Positions 35,030 through 44,269 of a stretch of DNA of 64,000 bases are shown piece by piece. A program made the translations under genes and the position numbers. This stretch comes from Deltaproteobacteria bacterium (GTDB lineage: Bacteria; Desulfobacterota; Desulfobacteria; Desulfobacterales; UBA5852): the NCBI GenBank assembly GCA_020444045.1, contig JAHLLS010000003.1:228707-292706 (forward strand), in the 5' to 3' direction. Numbering within the stretch: position 1 is the first letter of the stretch; the number at the start of each line of letters is the position of its first letter. A model generated the notes under the pieces. The model saw only the letters and a program-made list of their open reading frames with translations, searched no databases and was not told the DNA's origin.

Positions 35030-35692
35030 ATGAACAAGGAACTGGTTAAATTTGCGATGGTCGTTGCTCTCCTAATGGGCTTCACAGGTTGCGCCACATA
35101 TCCGCCACCTATAATTCACTCAGCTAAGGCCACCAATTTCAAATATCAGTACAGTGTGAACATACCGCAAGGTTGGGACGCTTACACTGAATTACCGAAA
35201 GACCTCAAAGGTCAAATATCTTCAGAAGGAAGAAAGATGGTCAGTTTGGCACTAGTGAATAAAAAAGCTAAGGGAATGATTTTGCTCATGAACAATAAGG
35301 AGTATACAAGCTTCGATAAAGTACTTGAAAAACCTAATAGTCATTGGCAAAAAGCTGCCAATGATTTGAAAGCTTCAATGGAAAGTTGGGCTGAATTCGG
35401 TAGCTACCAAAGTGATATAAGGGTTGAAAACTTGGCCGCTACCTATGATAACTACAAATCAAACCCCCAATCATTTAAGTCGAAAGCTTGGCTTGAAGTT
35501 GAAGCTGATGTTACTTTAACGATGGGAGATTCTACAATTGGTTACGATTGGTTTATACACCCATGTCATAAAACTAATTCCTGTTATACAATTGTAGTCT
35601 CCTTTAGTGAAACAGACAAATACGAAGCTAACCGTCCTGCGCTAAAAGAAGTGTTGCAATCTTTAATGATGCACGACATAGACAATAACTGA
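35030..35692 (+). CDS. Putative lipoprotein, function unknown
   Basis: The 220-residue protein (MNKELVKFAMVVALLMGFTGCATYPP) has a lipoprotein-type signal with Cys17. The mature part has a PsbP/DUF1795-like feel, beginning with FKYQYSVNIPQGWDAYTELP and containing a Cys pair late (IHPCHKTNSCYTIVVSF), but I cannot assign it to a named family. GGAGG lies five bases before the ATG at 35030, making it preferable to the in-frame ATG at 35018. It is AT-rich and adjoins the caspase gene, with which it may have been acquired. Confidence 0.7.
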   Translation: MNKELVKFAMVVALLMGFTGCATYPPPIIHSAKATNFKYQYSVNIPQGWDAYTELPKDLKGQISSEGRKMVSLALVNKKAKGMILLMNNKEYTSFDKVLEKPNSHWQKAANDLKASMESWAEFGSYQSDIRVENLAATYDNYKSNPQSFKSKAWLEVEADVTLTMGDSTIGYDWFIHPCHKTNSCYTIVVSFSETDKYEANRPALKEVLQSLMMHDIDNN

Positions 35693-35753
35693 ATTGTGAG
35701 CCCTTACCACAATAAAATGTCCTTGTTCAAAACCACGACAAGGAGAATTCTTT

Positions 35754-35957
35754 TTGAACCCCAAAACAAACACCGACATAACACCTCGGCCTTCCTCCGT
35801 CCTTGAGGCCGCTCAAATCCTCATCAAAAAGCTCCCATTCAAAGACAGAGTTGCAATATCCAAGATGAGTATGAAGGAGGTGGCGTTAAGCCCAGCAGTT
35901 TCAGGTTCAAAAGCAAGCAGGGGAAAAGGAAAAGAGGGTAAATATGCTTTCCTTTAG
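35754..35957 (+). CDS. Short DUF6794-like fragment or small protein
   Basis: The 67-codon frame reads MNPKTNTDITPRPSSVLEAAQILIKKLPFKDRVAISKMSMKEV and then a low-complexity basic tail. The middle resembles the start of DUF6794 domains (a helix ending in a 'lp..dk..i..m' motif), but the rest of that domain is missing. It probably represents a truncated gene. A second reading frame, encoding a lipoprotein signal peptide, starts at 35944 within its end. Confidence 0.4.
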   Translation: MNPKTNTDITPRPSSVLEAAQILIKKLPFKDRVAISKMSMKEVALSPAVSGSKASRGKGKEGKYAFL

Positions 35958-36051
35958 TATAGAAAAAATATCTAAAAGTTTACTATCATTAATTCTCATA
36001 TTTCAATTTATAGGATGCGCGTCTTACATGCATGGGTACACGACCAGTTAG
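35944..36051 (+). pseudogene. Lipoprotein signal peptide of the caspase gene, frameshifted
   Basis: From ATG 35944 the frame encodes MLSFSIEKISKSLLSLILIF then QFIGCASYMHGYTTS and stops at TAG 36049-36051. The lipobox-like FIGC (Cys25) is a typical lipoprotein signal. The caspase frame begins at 36032 in the +1 frame, overlapping by 20 bases, and lacks any signal of its own. A single-base indel would join them into one exported lipoprotein. Confidence 0.65.
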
Positions 36052-37240
36052 ATATCAAGGCCAATGGTTAAAAGTATCTAAAGATGATTCAAGTAGTATT
36101 CCTGGAAACATAAGGCTCGAAATGGAAAGGGAATTTGATCCAGCATTAGACGTCATAATAGCATCAAAAGGCTTACCAGATTACATCCATGTTATTGATA
36201 GAAAGACGCTTGAATTGGTTTATATGAATGAAAATAGGATTTATCAATATGAAAGGCCTACATTATCAGTAAATAGCATGTTAGTAAAAACCTACGAAGC
36301 AACTGAAGCTGTAAGAGCTGGACATATCCCAGAACTAACCCAAGCAGTCAAAAATCAAGCGAGTATACGAAAAAGTACGATATCAGATAGCGAACCAATT
36401 TCACAAAAAGAAATGTTTTCTGAATCGCCATTTTTAAACAGTATGAGACAAAATAAATGGGCCATTATTATTGGTATATCAAAATATCAGTTTTCGGGAA
36501 ATAACGGATTAACTGATCTTATTTTTGCAGATGATGACGCAAAGGCTTTCACGCGTTGCCTATATAATCTTAACTGGCCAGATAGTCGTATCAAACTTCT
36601 TGTAAATGAAAATGCTACCGAAAGGAATATCCGTATAGCTTTAGAGTCGTGGCTAACCAAGGCAGGTCCGAATGATCAAATAGTACTATTTTGGGCAGGC
36701 CATGGTTATACTGATCCAGAAGACCCAGAAAAAATATATTTAGCCACTTACGATACCAACATTGCTATCCCTGCTACAGGGTACCGCATGGACAGAGTTC
36801 GCACTGTTATTGAAGAAATCGGTGCGAAAAATGTGCTCATTCTCGCTGATACTTGTCACGCTGGCAAACTAATCACCCGTGGGAAAAGAGCTATTTCTAT
36901 CGTTCCTCAGATCGACAAAATGCACCATGAACAAAATGTCCCTAAAGGTTGGGTTTTTATGGTTGGAGCAGATACAGACCGCCAAGCAATTGAACATTCA
37001 TCATGGTCAAATGGCGCTTTCACCCATTCTTTAATAAAAGGTCTTAGTGGCGAAGCGGATGGTTTTCTAAGTTCTGGAGCGCAAGATGGAATCGTAACCA
37101 TGGGAGAGTTAAAAACTTACATGAATACAGCCATGCCAGACGAAACTCAAAAAGTACTCGGCGTGGCCAAAAGACCTGTCATCACTACCAGCACCGGAGA
37201 CCCGGATATCTGGAATTTAACATTGCAGATATCACCATAA
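36032..37240 (+). CDS. Caspase-family (C14) protease domain protein
   Basis: The 402-residue frame has a ~130-residue N-terminal region of unknown type followed by a caspase/metacaspase fold: NKWAIIIGISKYQFSG, catalytic His224 in WAGHGYTD and catalytic Cys275 in LADTCHAG, then SNGAFTHSLIKGL and a C-terminal VTMGELKTYM. This is the bacterial orthocaspase/EF-hand-less C14 pattern, with predicted cleavage after basic or other residues not readable here. As read it begins without a signal peptide; the upstream frame at 35944 supplies one, so the gene is likely frameshifted relative to its ancestor. Strongly AT-rich. Confidence 0.88.
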   Translation: MGTRPVRYQGQWLKVSKDDSSSIPGNIRLEMEREFDPALDVIIASKGLPDYIHVIDRKTLELVYMNENRIYQYERPTLSVNSMLVKTYEATEAVRAGHIPELTQAVKNQASIRKSTISDSEPISQKEMFSESPFLNSMRQNKWAIIIGISKYQFSGNNGLTDLIFADDDAKAFTRCLYNLNWPDSRIKLLVNENATERNIRIALESWLTKAGPNDQIVLFWAGHGYTDPEDPEKIYLATYDTNIAIPATGYRMDRVRTVIEEIGAKNVLILADTCHAGKLITRGKRAISIVPQIDKMHHEQNVPKGWVFMVGADTDRQAIEHSSWSNGAFTHSLIKGLSGEADGFLSSGAQDGIVTMGELKTYMNTAMPDETQKVLGVAKRPVITTSTGDPDIWNLTLQISP

Positions 37241-37344
37241 TATACGGTTTAAGCCGAACCAAGGCTTGAGAGTGGATGCGAAAAATTTTGGTGCCACAAA
37301 ATCGATTTATTGGTTGCCGCGCCACTCAGCTTAACGTTGCAGAC

Positions 37345-37563
37345 AGCTCCAACTAGTCTGGAAAAATCCCCCTCTTGTTTTTACTGCTATGGCCCTGGAC
37401 TAATCAGGGCGCTGAATTATTGAGATAACCGATCCTAATACAGGCGTGATCCGGGGACAGTCCTGGTTTGGGATCGCCCATTCTTATATACATTTTAGTA
37501 ACGGATACCTATCTGGACGATAGACTCAGGATTAGCAGGTTGGACCGGTGGCATGTAATCACA
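37345..37563 (+). repeat. Intergenic repeat, copy 4 (compact, complete form)
   Basis: AACTAGTCTGGAAA at ~37350 is followed by CTGCTATGGCCC, ACTAATCAG at 37399-37407, GCGCTGAATTATTGAGATA, CCGATCCTAAT, and TGGCATGTAATCACA at 37549-37563. It contains left and right boxes 150 bp apart with no gene between them, and ends 185 bp before the CHAT gene. The remaining intergenic DNA (37241-37747) holds no gene that I can see. Confidence 0.65.
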
Positions 37564-37747
37564 TGTATGGCCCATAACGGTTTTCTCGGGATTATATCTA
37601 AAAGGATACCACTAAAATTCCTTGGGTAGATTAAGTCGATCCTTGACAACTCATGCCGGTCCCTGCAACTATCTTTTTCACTCTGCATCCCCGTATAAGT
37701 TACGCAAAAGGCATCCATAACCAACGATCTGGAGGCATCCGTCAGCC

Positions 37748-40700
37748 ATGTTCTGGAATGGTTGCTACGTTATCCGCAGTTTGGCAATCTTTTTAGCGGG
37801 AGTCACCCCGGTCTTTCTGCTAACGGCTTGTGCGCACCAAGCCCTCACGGTCGAGGAAGCCAAAGAAGTAACCATGTCGGTCCGCAGGACATCCTTTGTT
37901 CCGCCCCCCCGGAAATCGTATGACATCGTTGAACTACTGAAACGCCCAAATCAGGAGGATTCGCAGGCGGCCCGGAAATTTCTGGCTCAGGCCAGGGCCG
38001 AGCCTTCCAAAAACATGAGTGTGGCCCAACTATCCGAATTCCACCTTGAACGAGGCAAGGCGGCCTTCCAAATCGGACTGATGCAGCAGACACGAAAAGA
38101 TTTTCAGCGTGCATTCTTTCTTGCTAGCAGTGCGGGAACTCTCGGACATGATGTTAAATTCAGATTGGCCACGATCGAATATGTTTTCGGCAATTACCAG
38201 CGGACCAATGACCTTGCAGCGCAAAGCGCTCGTGAATCGGGCTATATCAGTCGGTACGCCTACATGGTGAAACATCACGCTCGCATTGGTGATCTCGATG
38301 GGGCCCTCCGATGGCGTCGAGAAGGCAAACAGCGCTATCTGGACATAGCAAGCCGCTACCCTCCGATCCGGCGAGAACCCTTCACGCGGTATGCGCTGGC
38401 CAAAATGGAAGCCGTGATTCTGGAAGCCCGGGGGCGTTTCCAAGAAGCTGAGCCCTATCGTCGAACCATGTTGGCCAACTTTGAAAAAGGCTCAAAAGGG
38501 CAAATGCCCATCTTTGCTCTCGACATAAAGCTAACCTTGATCAACAACCTGCGAATGCAGGGACGTTTGGTAGAGGCGGAAATCGAAGCGCGTCGCGCTA
38601 TCGAGGAAGCGGTCGCTTTTAGAGGTAAGGGGACTTACATCTGTGCCATGGCCTGTCACATGCTGGGAAAAATTCTTGTCGGTCAGAGACGGCTCAACGA
38701 GGCCAGAGCTATCCTTGAAACCGCCATAGAAACCATTAAAGAATCCGACATTCCCATTGACACGCCTTTTGTGGGTGATGCCCGGCTCGATCTTGTTGGG
38801 CTAATGGCTCTTCAGGGGGCCTATGCCGATGCAGCTCAACAGTTCGATAGGGCGCGAGCCTGTTTTGCCGGGCACCGTTTTTTCATGGGCAAACTGTTAT
38901 TCCGGCAGAACGTGTTCGCTGCCCTGATCATGGCCGGCCGGTATACCGAAACACTGGCCCTGATCGATGATGTCAACCAGGAACTTGTCGACCGTCTTGG
39001 ATCCACCCACCTGCGTGCAACCCTGATGGTGGCGCTACGCGGCATGGCCCAGGATGGCCTGGGTAACGTCCGGGCCGCGGCCGTGGACTATGCCACTTCG
39101 TTATCGTCCCTTTTGTCTGTCAGCGTGGCGGCAGACAACAATATCTGGCGCCACTGGATGGTACGGGTCATTTTGGAAGCTTATCTGGATAGCATGGCGG
39201 CAAACCGAAAGGCCGACACCCACGAACCGACATTAGGGGAGGAGGTTCATACAGCCTTCCAGATTGGGGAGGCCTTGCGCCACAGTGCCCTGCAGCAGGC
39301 TATCAGCGCTCGCAGTGCCCGGGTTGCCGTCACCGACCCGGTCTTGAAAGATCTCATCCGGCGCGAACAAGATGCACGCCGGCAAATCGAAGTACTGGAA
39401 GTCAACCTCACCAATGCCCTGGCGGCCCCCTCGGACCAGATCGATCCCAATCTCATACAGGAGGTCTCCAACCAGTTGGAACAGTTAAAATCAGCCCATC
39501 AGACGCTCTGGTCTGAAATTTTGGAAACAAACCCGTTCTATGCGGACTATACCGCACCCCGTTCCATGTCGATTAACGATGTGCAGGCGTTGCTCAAGCC
39601 GGCGGAAACGTTGCTGGCCATCTACGCCACACGTCAAAACACCTTTGTTTGGGGCATCCCAAATAACGGCGCACACCAGATGGCGGTCGTACCAACCGGC
39701 CGACAGGTGATTGCCGATCTGGTCGGCCGCATTCGACTATCACTCGATGCAACGCCCACCACCCTGGGCGATATTCCCGCTTTCGACCTGGCGGCAGCGC
39801 ATCGCATGTATCGCTTGGTACTAGCGCCTGTGTCCGGGACCTGGTCCGATGCCAAGGAGTTGCTGGTGGTGACCAACGCACCGCTGGATCGGCTTCCGCT
39901 GGGTGTGTTGCCCGTTTCGGACACGGCGTCAGCGGTCCTGCCCGACGACCTTCTTTTCGCGGGTTACCGCCGTGTGAACTGGCTAATCAGGCAAACAGCT
40001 ATCAGCCGCCATGCATCCGTGGCCGCCTTTGCGACCCTACGCCAAACCCCGGTCCAGGCCAAGGTGCGCCAACCCTTCGCCGGCTTTGGCGACCCTGTCT
40101 TCAACACGACGGCCCATATGGCTGGTAAGTCCATCACCAATAACTCTTCTGGTGACGTCCATGTCAGGGAGCGAGGACTACCCCTGCGGGTGCGTGGCGT
40201 TAGAGTGACCGACAGTGGCTCTTTAGACGATGAATCCATCCGATCCATCCGCTTGCAGGATCTTGTTCCCCTGCCGGACACGGCCGATGAAATCCAGAGT
40301 ATCGCCCGGGCCCTGCAAGCCGCACCGGAGGCCTCCATCTTTCTGGGTGCAGACGCGTCTGAAACACGTATCAAATCCATGCAGCTGGCCGACCGGAAGG
40401 TGATCGCCTTTGCCACCCACGCACTCTTACCCGGGGACATCGACGGTCTTTCCCAGCCCGCCCTGGCCCTTTCCGCTCCCGATGTGACCCGTGGGAATGA
40501 GGATGGGCTGCTAACCATGGGCGAAATCATGATGCTCCACCTGGATGCCGACTGGGTCGTGCTGTCGGCCTGCAATTCCGGCTCCGGCAACGGGGCCGGT
40601 GCGGAAGCGATCTCCGGGCTGGGACTGGCCTTTTTCTACGCCGGTTCCCGGGCAATCCTGGTCAGCCTGTGGCCGGTGGAAACCACTTCGGCAAAGCATC

Positions 40701-40912
40701 TCACAACCGGCATCTTTACCAGGCAGCAGGCCGACCCCCGACTAGGCCGCGCGCGTGCCCTGCAGACATCCATCCTGGCTCTGATGGACAGCCCCGGATT
40801 GGTCGATCCAACGACCGACAAGATTGCGGCCAGCTATGCCCATCCCCTCTTCTGGGGGCCTTTTATCCTGGTAGGCGAGGGGGCTGCCGAACTTGGGCCA
40901 GTCACACAATGA
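37748..40912 (+). CDS. TPR-CHAT domain lipoprotein
   Basis: The 1054-residue protein has a lipoprotein-like signal (FLLTACAH), a long array of helical repeats (~60-480; e.g. FHLERGKAAFQIGLMQQTRKDFQRAF and repeats of YAD/AEPYRR type), a coiled linker (~520-580) and a C-terminal CHAT (caspase HetF-associated with TPR) peptidase domain. Catalytic residues are His891 in AFATHALLPG and Cys942 in VLSACNSGSG. CHAT proteins are proteases in signalling and conflict systems. It is followed at 41012 and 41685 by the DUF4384 and CHASE2-phosphatase genes, in what appears to be one operon, with a sigma54-like repeat upstream. Confidence 0.9.
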   Translation: MFWNGCYVIRSLAIFLAGVTPVFLLTACAHQALTVEEAKEVTMSVRRTSFVPPPRKSYDIVELLKRPNQEDSQAARKFLAQARAEPSKNMSVAQLSEFHLERGKAAFQIGLMQQTRKDFQRAFFLASSAGTLGHDVKFRLATIEYVFGNYQRTNDLAAQSARESGYISRYAYMVKHHARIGDLDGALRWRREGKQRYLDIASRYPPIRREPFTRYALAKMEAVILEARGRFQEAEPYRRTMLANFEKGSKGQMPIFALDIKLTLINNLRMQGRLVEAEIEARRAIEEAVAFRGKGTYICAMACHMLGKILVGQRRLNEARAILETAIETIKESDIPIDTPFVGDARLDLVGLMALQGAYADAAQQFDRARACFAGHRFFMGKLLFRQNVFAALIMAGRYTETLALIDDVNQELVDRLGSTHLRATLMVALRGMAQDGLGNVRAAAVDYATSLSSLLSVSVAADNNIWRHWMVRVILEAYLDSMAANRKADTHEPTLGEEVHTAFQIGEALRHSALQQAISARSARVAVTDPVLKDLIRREQDARRQIEVLEVNLTNALAAPSDQIDPNLIQEVSNQLEQLKSAHQTLWSEILETNPFYADYTAPRSMSINDVQALLKPAETLLAIYATRQNTFVWGIPNNGAHQMAVVPTGRQVIADLVGRIRLSLDATPTTLGDIPAFDLAAAHRMYRLVLAPVSGTWSDAKELLVVTNAPLDRLPLGVLPVSDTASAVLPDDLLFAGYRRVNWLIRQTAISRHASVAAFATLRQTPVQAKVRQPFAGFGDPVFNTTAHMAGKSITNNSSGDVHVRERGLPLRVRGVRVTDSGSLDDESIRSIRLQDLVPLPDTADEIQSIARALQAAPEASIFLGADASETRIKSMQLADRKVIAFATHALLPGDIDGLSQPALALSAPDVTRGNEDGLLTMGEIMMLHLDADWVVLSACNSGSGNGAGAEAISGLGLAFFYAGSRAILVSLWPVETTSAKHLTTGIFTRQQADPRLGRARALQTSILALMDSPGLVDPTTDKIAASYAHPLFWGPFILVGEGAAELGPVTQ

Positions 40913-41011
40913 TGGTTGACAGCACCAATGAACTATACAAAAAAGGTGATGGATTGGATCTTCCGATGCCCGTCCGAAATACCTTTCGTTCAAAAATTAA
41001 GGACAAATGCC

Positions 41012-41698
41012 ATGAAAGTGCTCTCGACGTCCACGCTATTTGTTTGTGTTGCGACGGTACTATTGGCGGCCACCGCTTTTAAAACCTTGGCGGAGGAGCC
41101 CGCTTCTGATGTTCTCGAAGTCCGATGGGTGATGGCGGGCATAGAGAAAGATACCGACCCTTCGCACCCAGTCAGCATTCCGCAGGAAACCACTCTGCGC
41201 ACCGGCGACAAAATCAAGATGTATTTGAAGGCTGTCAATAAATGCTTCTTCTATCTTTTCTACCAGAACCCGGAAGGCCAGCTGCGGCTAATCTATCCGG
41301 ATTCGCTTCCTTCCGAAGGGCTTGTGAGTGGCACCCAACTGACTGTTCCGCAGGGTGATCAATGGTTTGAGCTGGATGAACAAACCGGAACGGAAACGTT
41401 TCATGTTCTTGTTTCGCCCACCCAATTGCGGTCCATCGAGACCCTTTATGAGAACTACCGGCAACATGCGTCCGAGAATGGTTACCCTGCGGCGCGCATT
41501 ATTACCGCCATCGAACGGTTGCGCAATCAACAGCGCCCCTTGACTAGCAAAGCTGAAAAGCCGCTTTCCATTGGTGGCACGATTCGGGGTTCTTCCAAAA
41601 CAGGGGCCGAGACGACGGGGAATCGTCTGGATCACCTCGCGGAAGATATTGCAACGGCATCCGTTTTTTGCAGGACATACACGATTGAACACCATTAA
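41012..41698 (+). CDS. DUF4384 exported protein
   Basis: The 228-residue protein starts MKVLSTSTLFVCVATVLLAATAF, a signal peptide preceded by AAGGA; in-frame upstream starts (TTG 40916, ATG 40928) would bury it, so I place the start at 41012. The core TLRTGDKIKMYLKAVNKCFFYLFYQNPEGQLRLIYP and the following FELDEQTGTETFHVLVSP match DUF4384, a beta-rich domain often found beside caspase-like and CHAT proteases and kinases in bacteria. It is probably a periplasmic partner or sensor in the CHAT operon. Its last codons overlap the TTG start proposed for the next gene. Confidence 0.82.
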   Translation: MKVLSTSTLFVCVATVLLAATAFKTLAEEPASDVLEVRWVMAGIEKDTDPSHPVSIPQETTLRTGDKIKMYLKAVNKCFFYLFYQNPEGQLRLIYPDSLPSEGLVSGTQLTVPQGDQWFELDEQTGTETFHVLVSPTQLRSIETLYENYRQHASENGYPAARIITAIERLRNQQRPLTSKAEKPLSIGGTIRGSSKTGAETTGNRLDHLAEDIATASVFCRTYTIEHH

Positions 41699-43841
41699 AG
41701 TCCGGCGACTGCGAACCGGCATTCTCATCAGTACCGCCGTCATATTGTTCGCTCATCTTTTCCACTGGTTGTTACCTGACGTTACAACTACGTGGAATAG
41801 CCGTGTCATTGATCGCGTGTTCCAGTATCGGGCGCGTTCGGAAACCTTCAAACCGCTTTACGATGACACGGTGGTTCATGTCGACATCAACCAGTCGACG
41901 CTCCAGCGTATCGATCGTCGTCACCTGGACCGCCTAAATCATGCCCAGGCTATCGCCAACTTGGGGGCGATGGCCACCACATCGCAACTCTACGATTTCG
42001 TTTTTGCCTCCGAGCGGTCGGAAAACGAGGACCGACAGCTCGTCGAGGCCACCCGCAGCGCTGGCAACGCTTATTTTGGCTTGGTGTTCCTCTTTGATCG
42101 TGATCATACGCAAAGTGGCGCATCGTCCTCCGATTCCTCGGCAAGGTCCTACCTGGAAGCAACTCGCTGGAATGTCAAGATAAAAGGCAATTCGGACAGT
42201 CTTCCCGAGGCATTGGATGGTATTATCACTTTTCGGAAACTGGCCGAGGCTTCGCTTGGCCTTGGCGGCCTTAACCTTCAATATGATCCGGATGGTGTTT
42301 ATCGGCGTTACCCATTGATTTATGGTTACCATGACGCGGTCTACCCCAGCATTGTTCTGCGTATCGTTTGCGACTATTTAGAAGTAGCTCCGGGCACCAT
42401 CGTATTAGAGCCGGGCCGCTATCTGACCCTTAAAGCGGCCCGCTTTCCCGGGACTGAAGACCTCCGAGATATCAAAATTCCCATCGACCCGTCGGGCAAC
42501 ATGGTCATCGATTTTATTGGTCCCTGGGAACGGATGCGGCATTATAACTTTGCCGATATTCTCCAGGCCTCCGAGAGCAGCGCCGAGATGGCGCTATGGA
42601 AGGATGAGCTTGCGGGGAAAATCGTCGTCGTATCCGAAGTATTGAGCGGTTCGTCTGACGCCGGCCCGGTTCCTACGGACACCCACTACCCGTTAAGCGG
42701 TGTGCATGCCAATGCGCTTCACACGATTTTGACGGAGTCTTTTTTCCGCCCGACAACGAACATGATCCGCCTTCTCTGCCAATTGGTTCTCGCTGCGATT
42801 GTGACGGTAGCTTTCATCTATTTGCCCGCAATGGCTTTCGGAACCATTGCCATAATGGCAGCACTCACCTATAGTGGCGTCGCCGTTGGTTTTTTTTTGC
42901 ACAGCCGCTGGCTGTTTGATTTTATCCAACCCAATGGTATGCTTTTTTTGATGCTGCTAGCCATGCTCGTGCACCGCGCCATCGAAAGCACCCGTGTGTC
43001 GGTTGAAGCGGAGAGGGAAAGAGATCTGGTGGAAAAAGAGCTCGAGATCGGTCGCCGGATACAGGCCGACTTCTTCCCGTTGCACCTTCCGGAAGTTTGC
43101 GGTTGGGAACTGGCCGCAACCATAAGGCCCGCCAAACAGGTTGCCGGGGATTTTTACGACATTTTTCCGGTAAAGGGCACACACTATCTGGCCGTCGTCA
43201 TCGGGGATGTCTGTGACAAAGGGGTGGGCGCAGCCATGTTTATGGCGCTTTTCCGCAGCCTCATCCGGGCGCTTTGCCAACAGCAGGTTGCTGAAACCGA
43301 GCATTCGGATGCGCCGGGGAAACAATGGACGGAGCATTTATTGAAGCGCACCATCCATCAAACCAACAACTACATTGCGGTAACGCACGAAAAGGCTTGT
43401 ATGTTCGCCACCCTTTTTTTTACCATCTTCGATACGGATACCGGTGAAATGCATTATGTCAATTGCGGCCACGAGCCCCCCCTGATCCTTTCCGTCAACG
43501 GTTCTTCTGAACAATTGGAATCAACAGGCCCGGCCATTGGCATTTTCCCGGATGTCAAAATCGATTGTCGATCAATTAAACTAGAATACGGGGACCTTCT
43601 CTTTGCATGTACGGATGGGGTGTATGAAGCACCTGATCATCAAGGCACGATTTTTCCGAAAAGCCGTTTGCACACGATCATCAGCGCTCCTCACAAATCC
43701 CTTCAAGAAATGCTGCATGCGATTGAAGCCGCCGTTGACGAGCACAGCCAGGATCAAAACCAGTTCGACGACATCACCATGGTGGCGGTCCAGCGAAATA
43801 TTGCTGACATGAATGGAGGACCGGTTAAAAACTTTTCATGA
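41685..43841 (+). CDS. CHASE2 sensor with SpoIIE/PP2C phosphatase output
   Basis: From a TTG at 41685 overlapping the DUF4384 stop (coupled translation), the 718-residue protein has TM1 (GILISTAVILFAHLFHWLL), a periplasmic CHASE2 domain (~30-330; DRVFQYRARSETFKPLYDDTVVHVDINQ; SGVHANALHTIL near its end), two or three TM helices (~350-430), a coiled-coil (ERERDLVEKELEIGRRIQADFFP) and a SpoIIE phosphatase domain with AGDFYDIF, IGDVCDKGVGAAMFM, FACTDGVYE and FDDITMVAV. A longer frame starting at 41571 exists but would overlap the previous gene widely. It would convert a periplasmic signal into dephosphorylation of a cytoplasmic Ser/Thr target. Confidence 0.88.
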   Translation: MNTIKVRRLRTGILISTAVILFAHLFHWLLPDVTTTWNSRVIDRVFQYRARSETFKPLYDDTVVHVDINQSTLQRIDRRHLDRLNHAQAIANLGAMATTSQLYDFVFASERSENEDRQLVEATRSAGNAYFGLVFLFDRDHTQSGASSSDSSARSYLEATRWNVKIKGNSDSLPEALDGIITFRKLAEASLGLGGLNLQYDPDGVYRRYPLIYGYHDAVYPSIVLRIVCDYLEVAPGTIVLEPGRYLTLKAARFPGTEDLRDIKIPIDPSGNMVIDFIGPWERMRHYNFADILQASESSAEMALWKDELAGKIVVVSEVLSGSSDAGPVPTDTHYPLSGVHANALHTILTESFFRPTTNMIRLLCQLVLAAIVTVAFIYLPAMAFGTIAIMAALTYSGVAVGFFLHSRWLFDFIQPNGMLFLMLLAMLVHRAIESTRVSVEAERERDLVEKELEIGRRIQADFFPLHLPEVCGWELAATIRPAKQVAGDFYDIFPVKGTHYLAVVIGDVCDKGVGAAMFMALFRSLIRALCQQQVAETEHSDAPGKQWTEHLLKRTIHQTNNYIAVTHEKACMFATLFFTIFDTDTGEMHYVNCGHEPPLILSVNGSSEQLESTGPAIGIFPDVKIDCRSIKLEYGDLLFACTDGVYEAPDHQGTIFPKSRLHTIISAPHKSLQEMLHAIEAAVDEHSQDQNQFDDITMVAVQRNIADMNGGPVKNFS

Positions 43842-44269
43842 TCTCTGCATGGGGAATTCGTTGTTTGAATAGAGCGACGTGTGTGATCGGGCCATAGCAA
43901 ACAGTAGGAATAGGAAAAATTTGAGACTCGGTATACTATTGGTCGCTTACATATCCAAGACACAATTGGAACATTATGACGACTCCATTGATGCATAGAA
44001 TAGCAAAATGTTTGCCCATTTATCGATATACAGCTTTTTAGCTGCTCCATGTCACTGTGAAAATGCTTTAACACCGACCCCATAGATTATGTGTTGGGTG
44101 ATTTGGTAAACCCATTCATCCACATTCAAGAATGGATGCCCCGGTAATCGAATCGCTGCAGTTTGTGAATAACTTGACAGAAATCAGCTAAAGAAACTAT
44201 TACAATAGATTTTGATGTTTGATTCGTCTTTCTTACAAGAACGTTGTTAAGCAATTCGGATCTGAATCA
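43842..44269. other. Intergenic region, 428 bp
   Basis: It lies between the CHASE2 phosphatase and the second caspase gene. I see no coding frame with a ribosome binding site, no TGGCACGTAAT copy and no clear terminator. The second caspase therefore probably has its own promoter. Confidence 0.55.
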
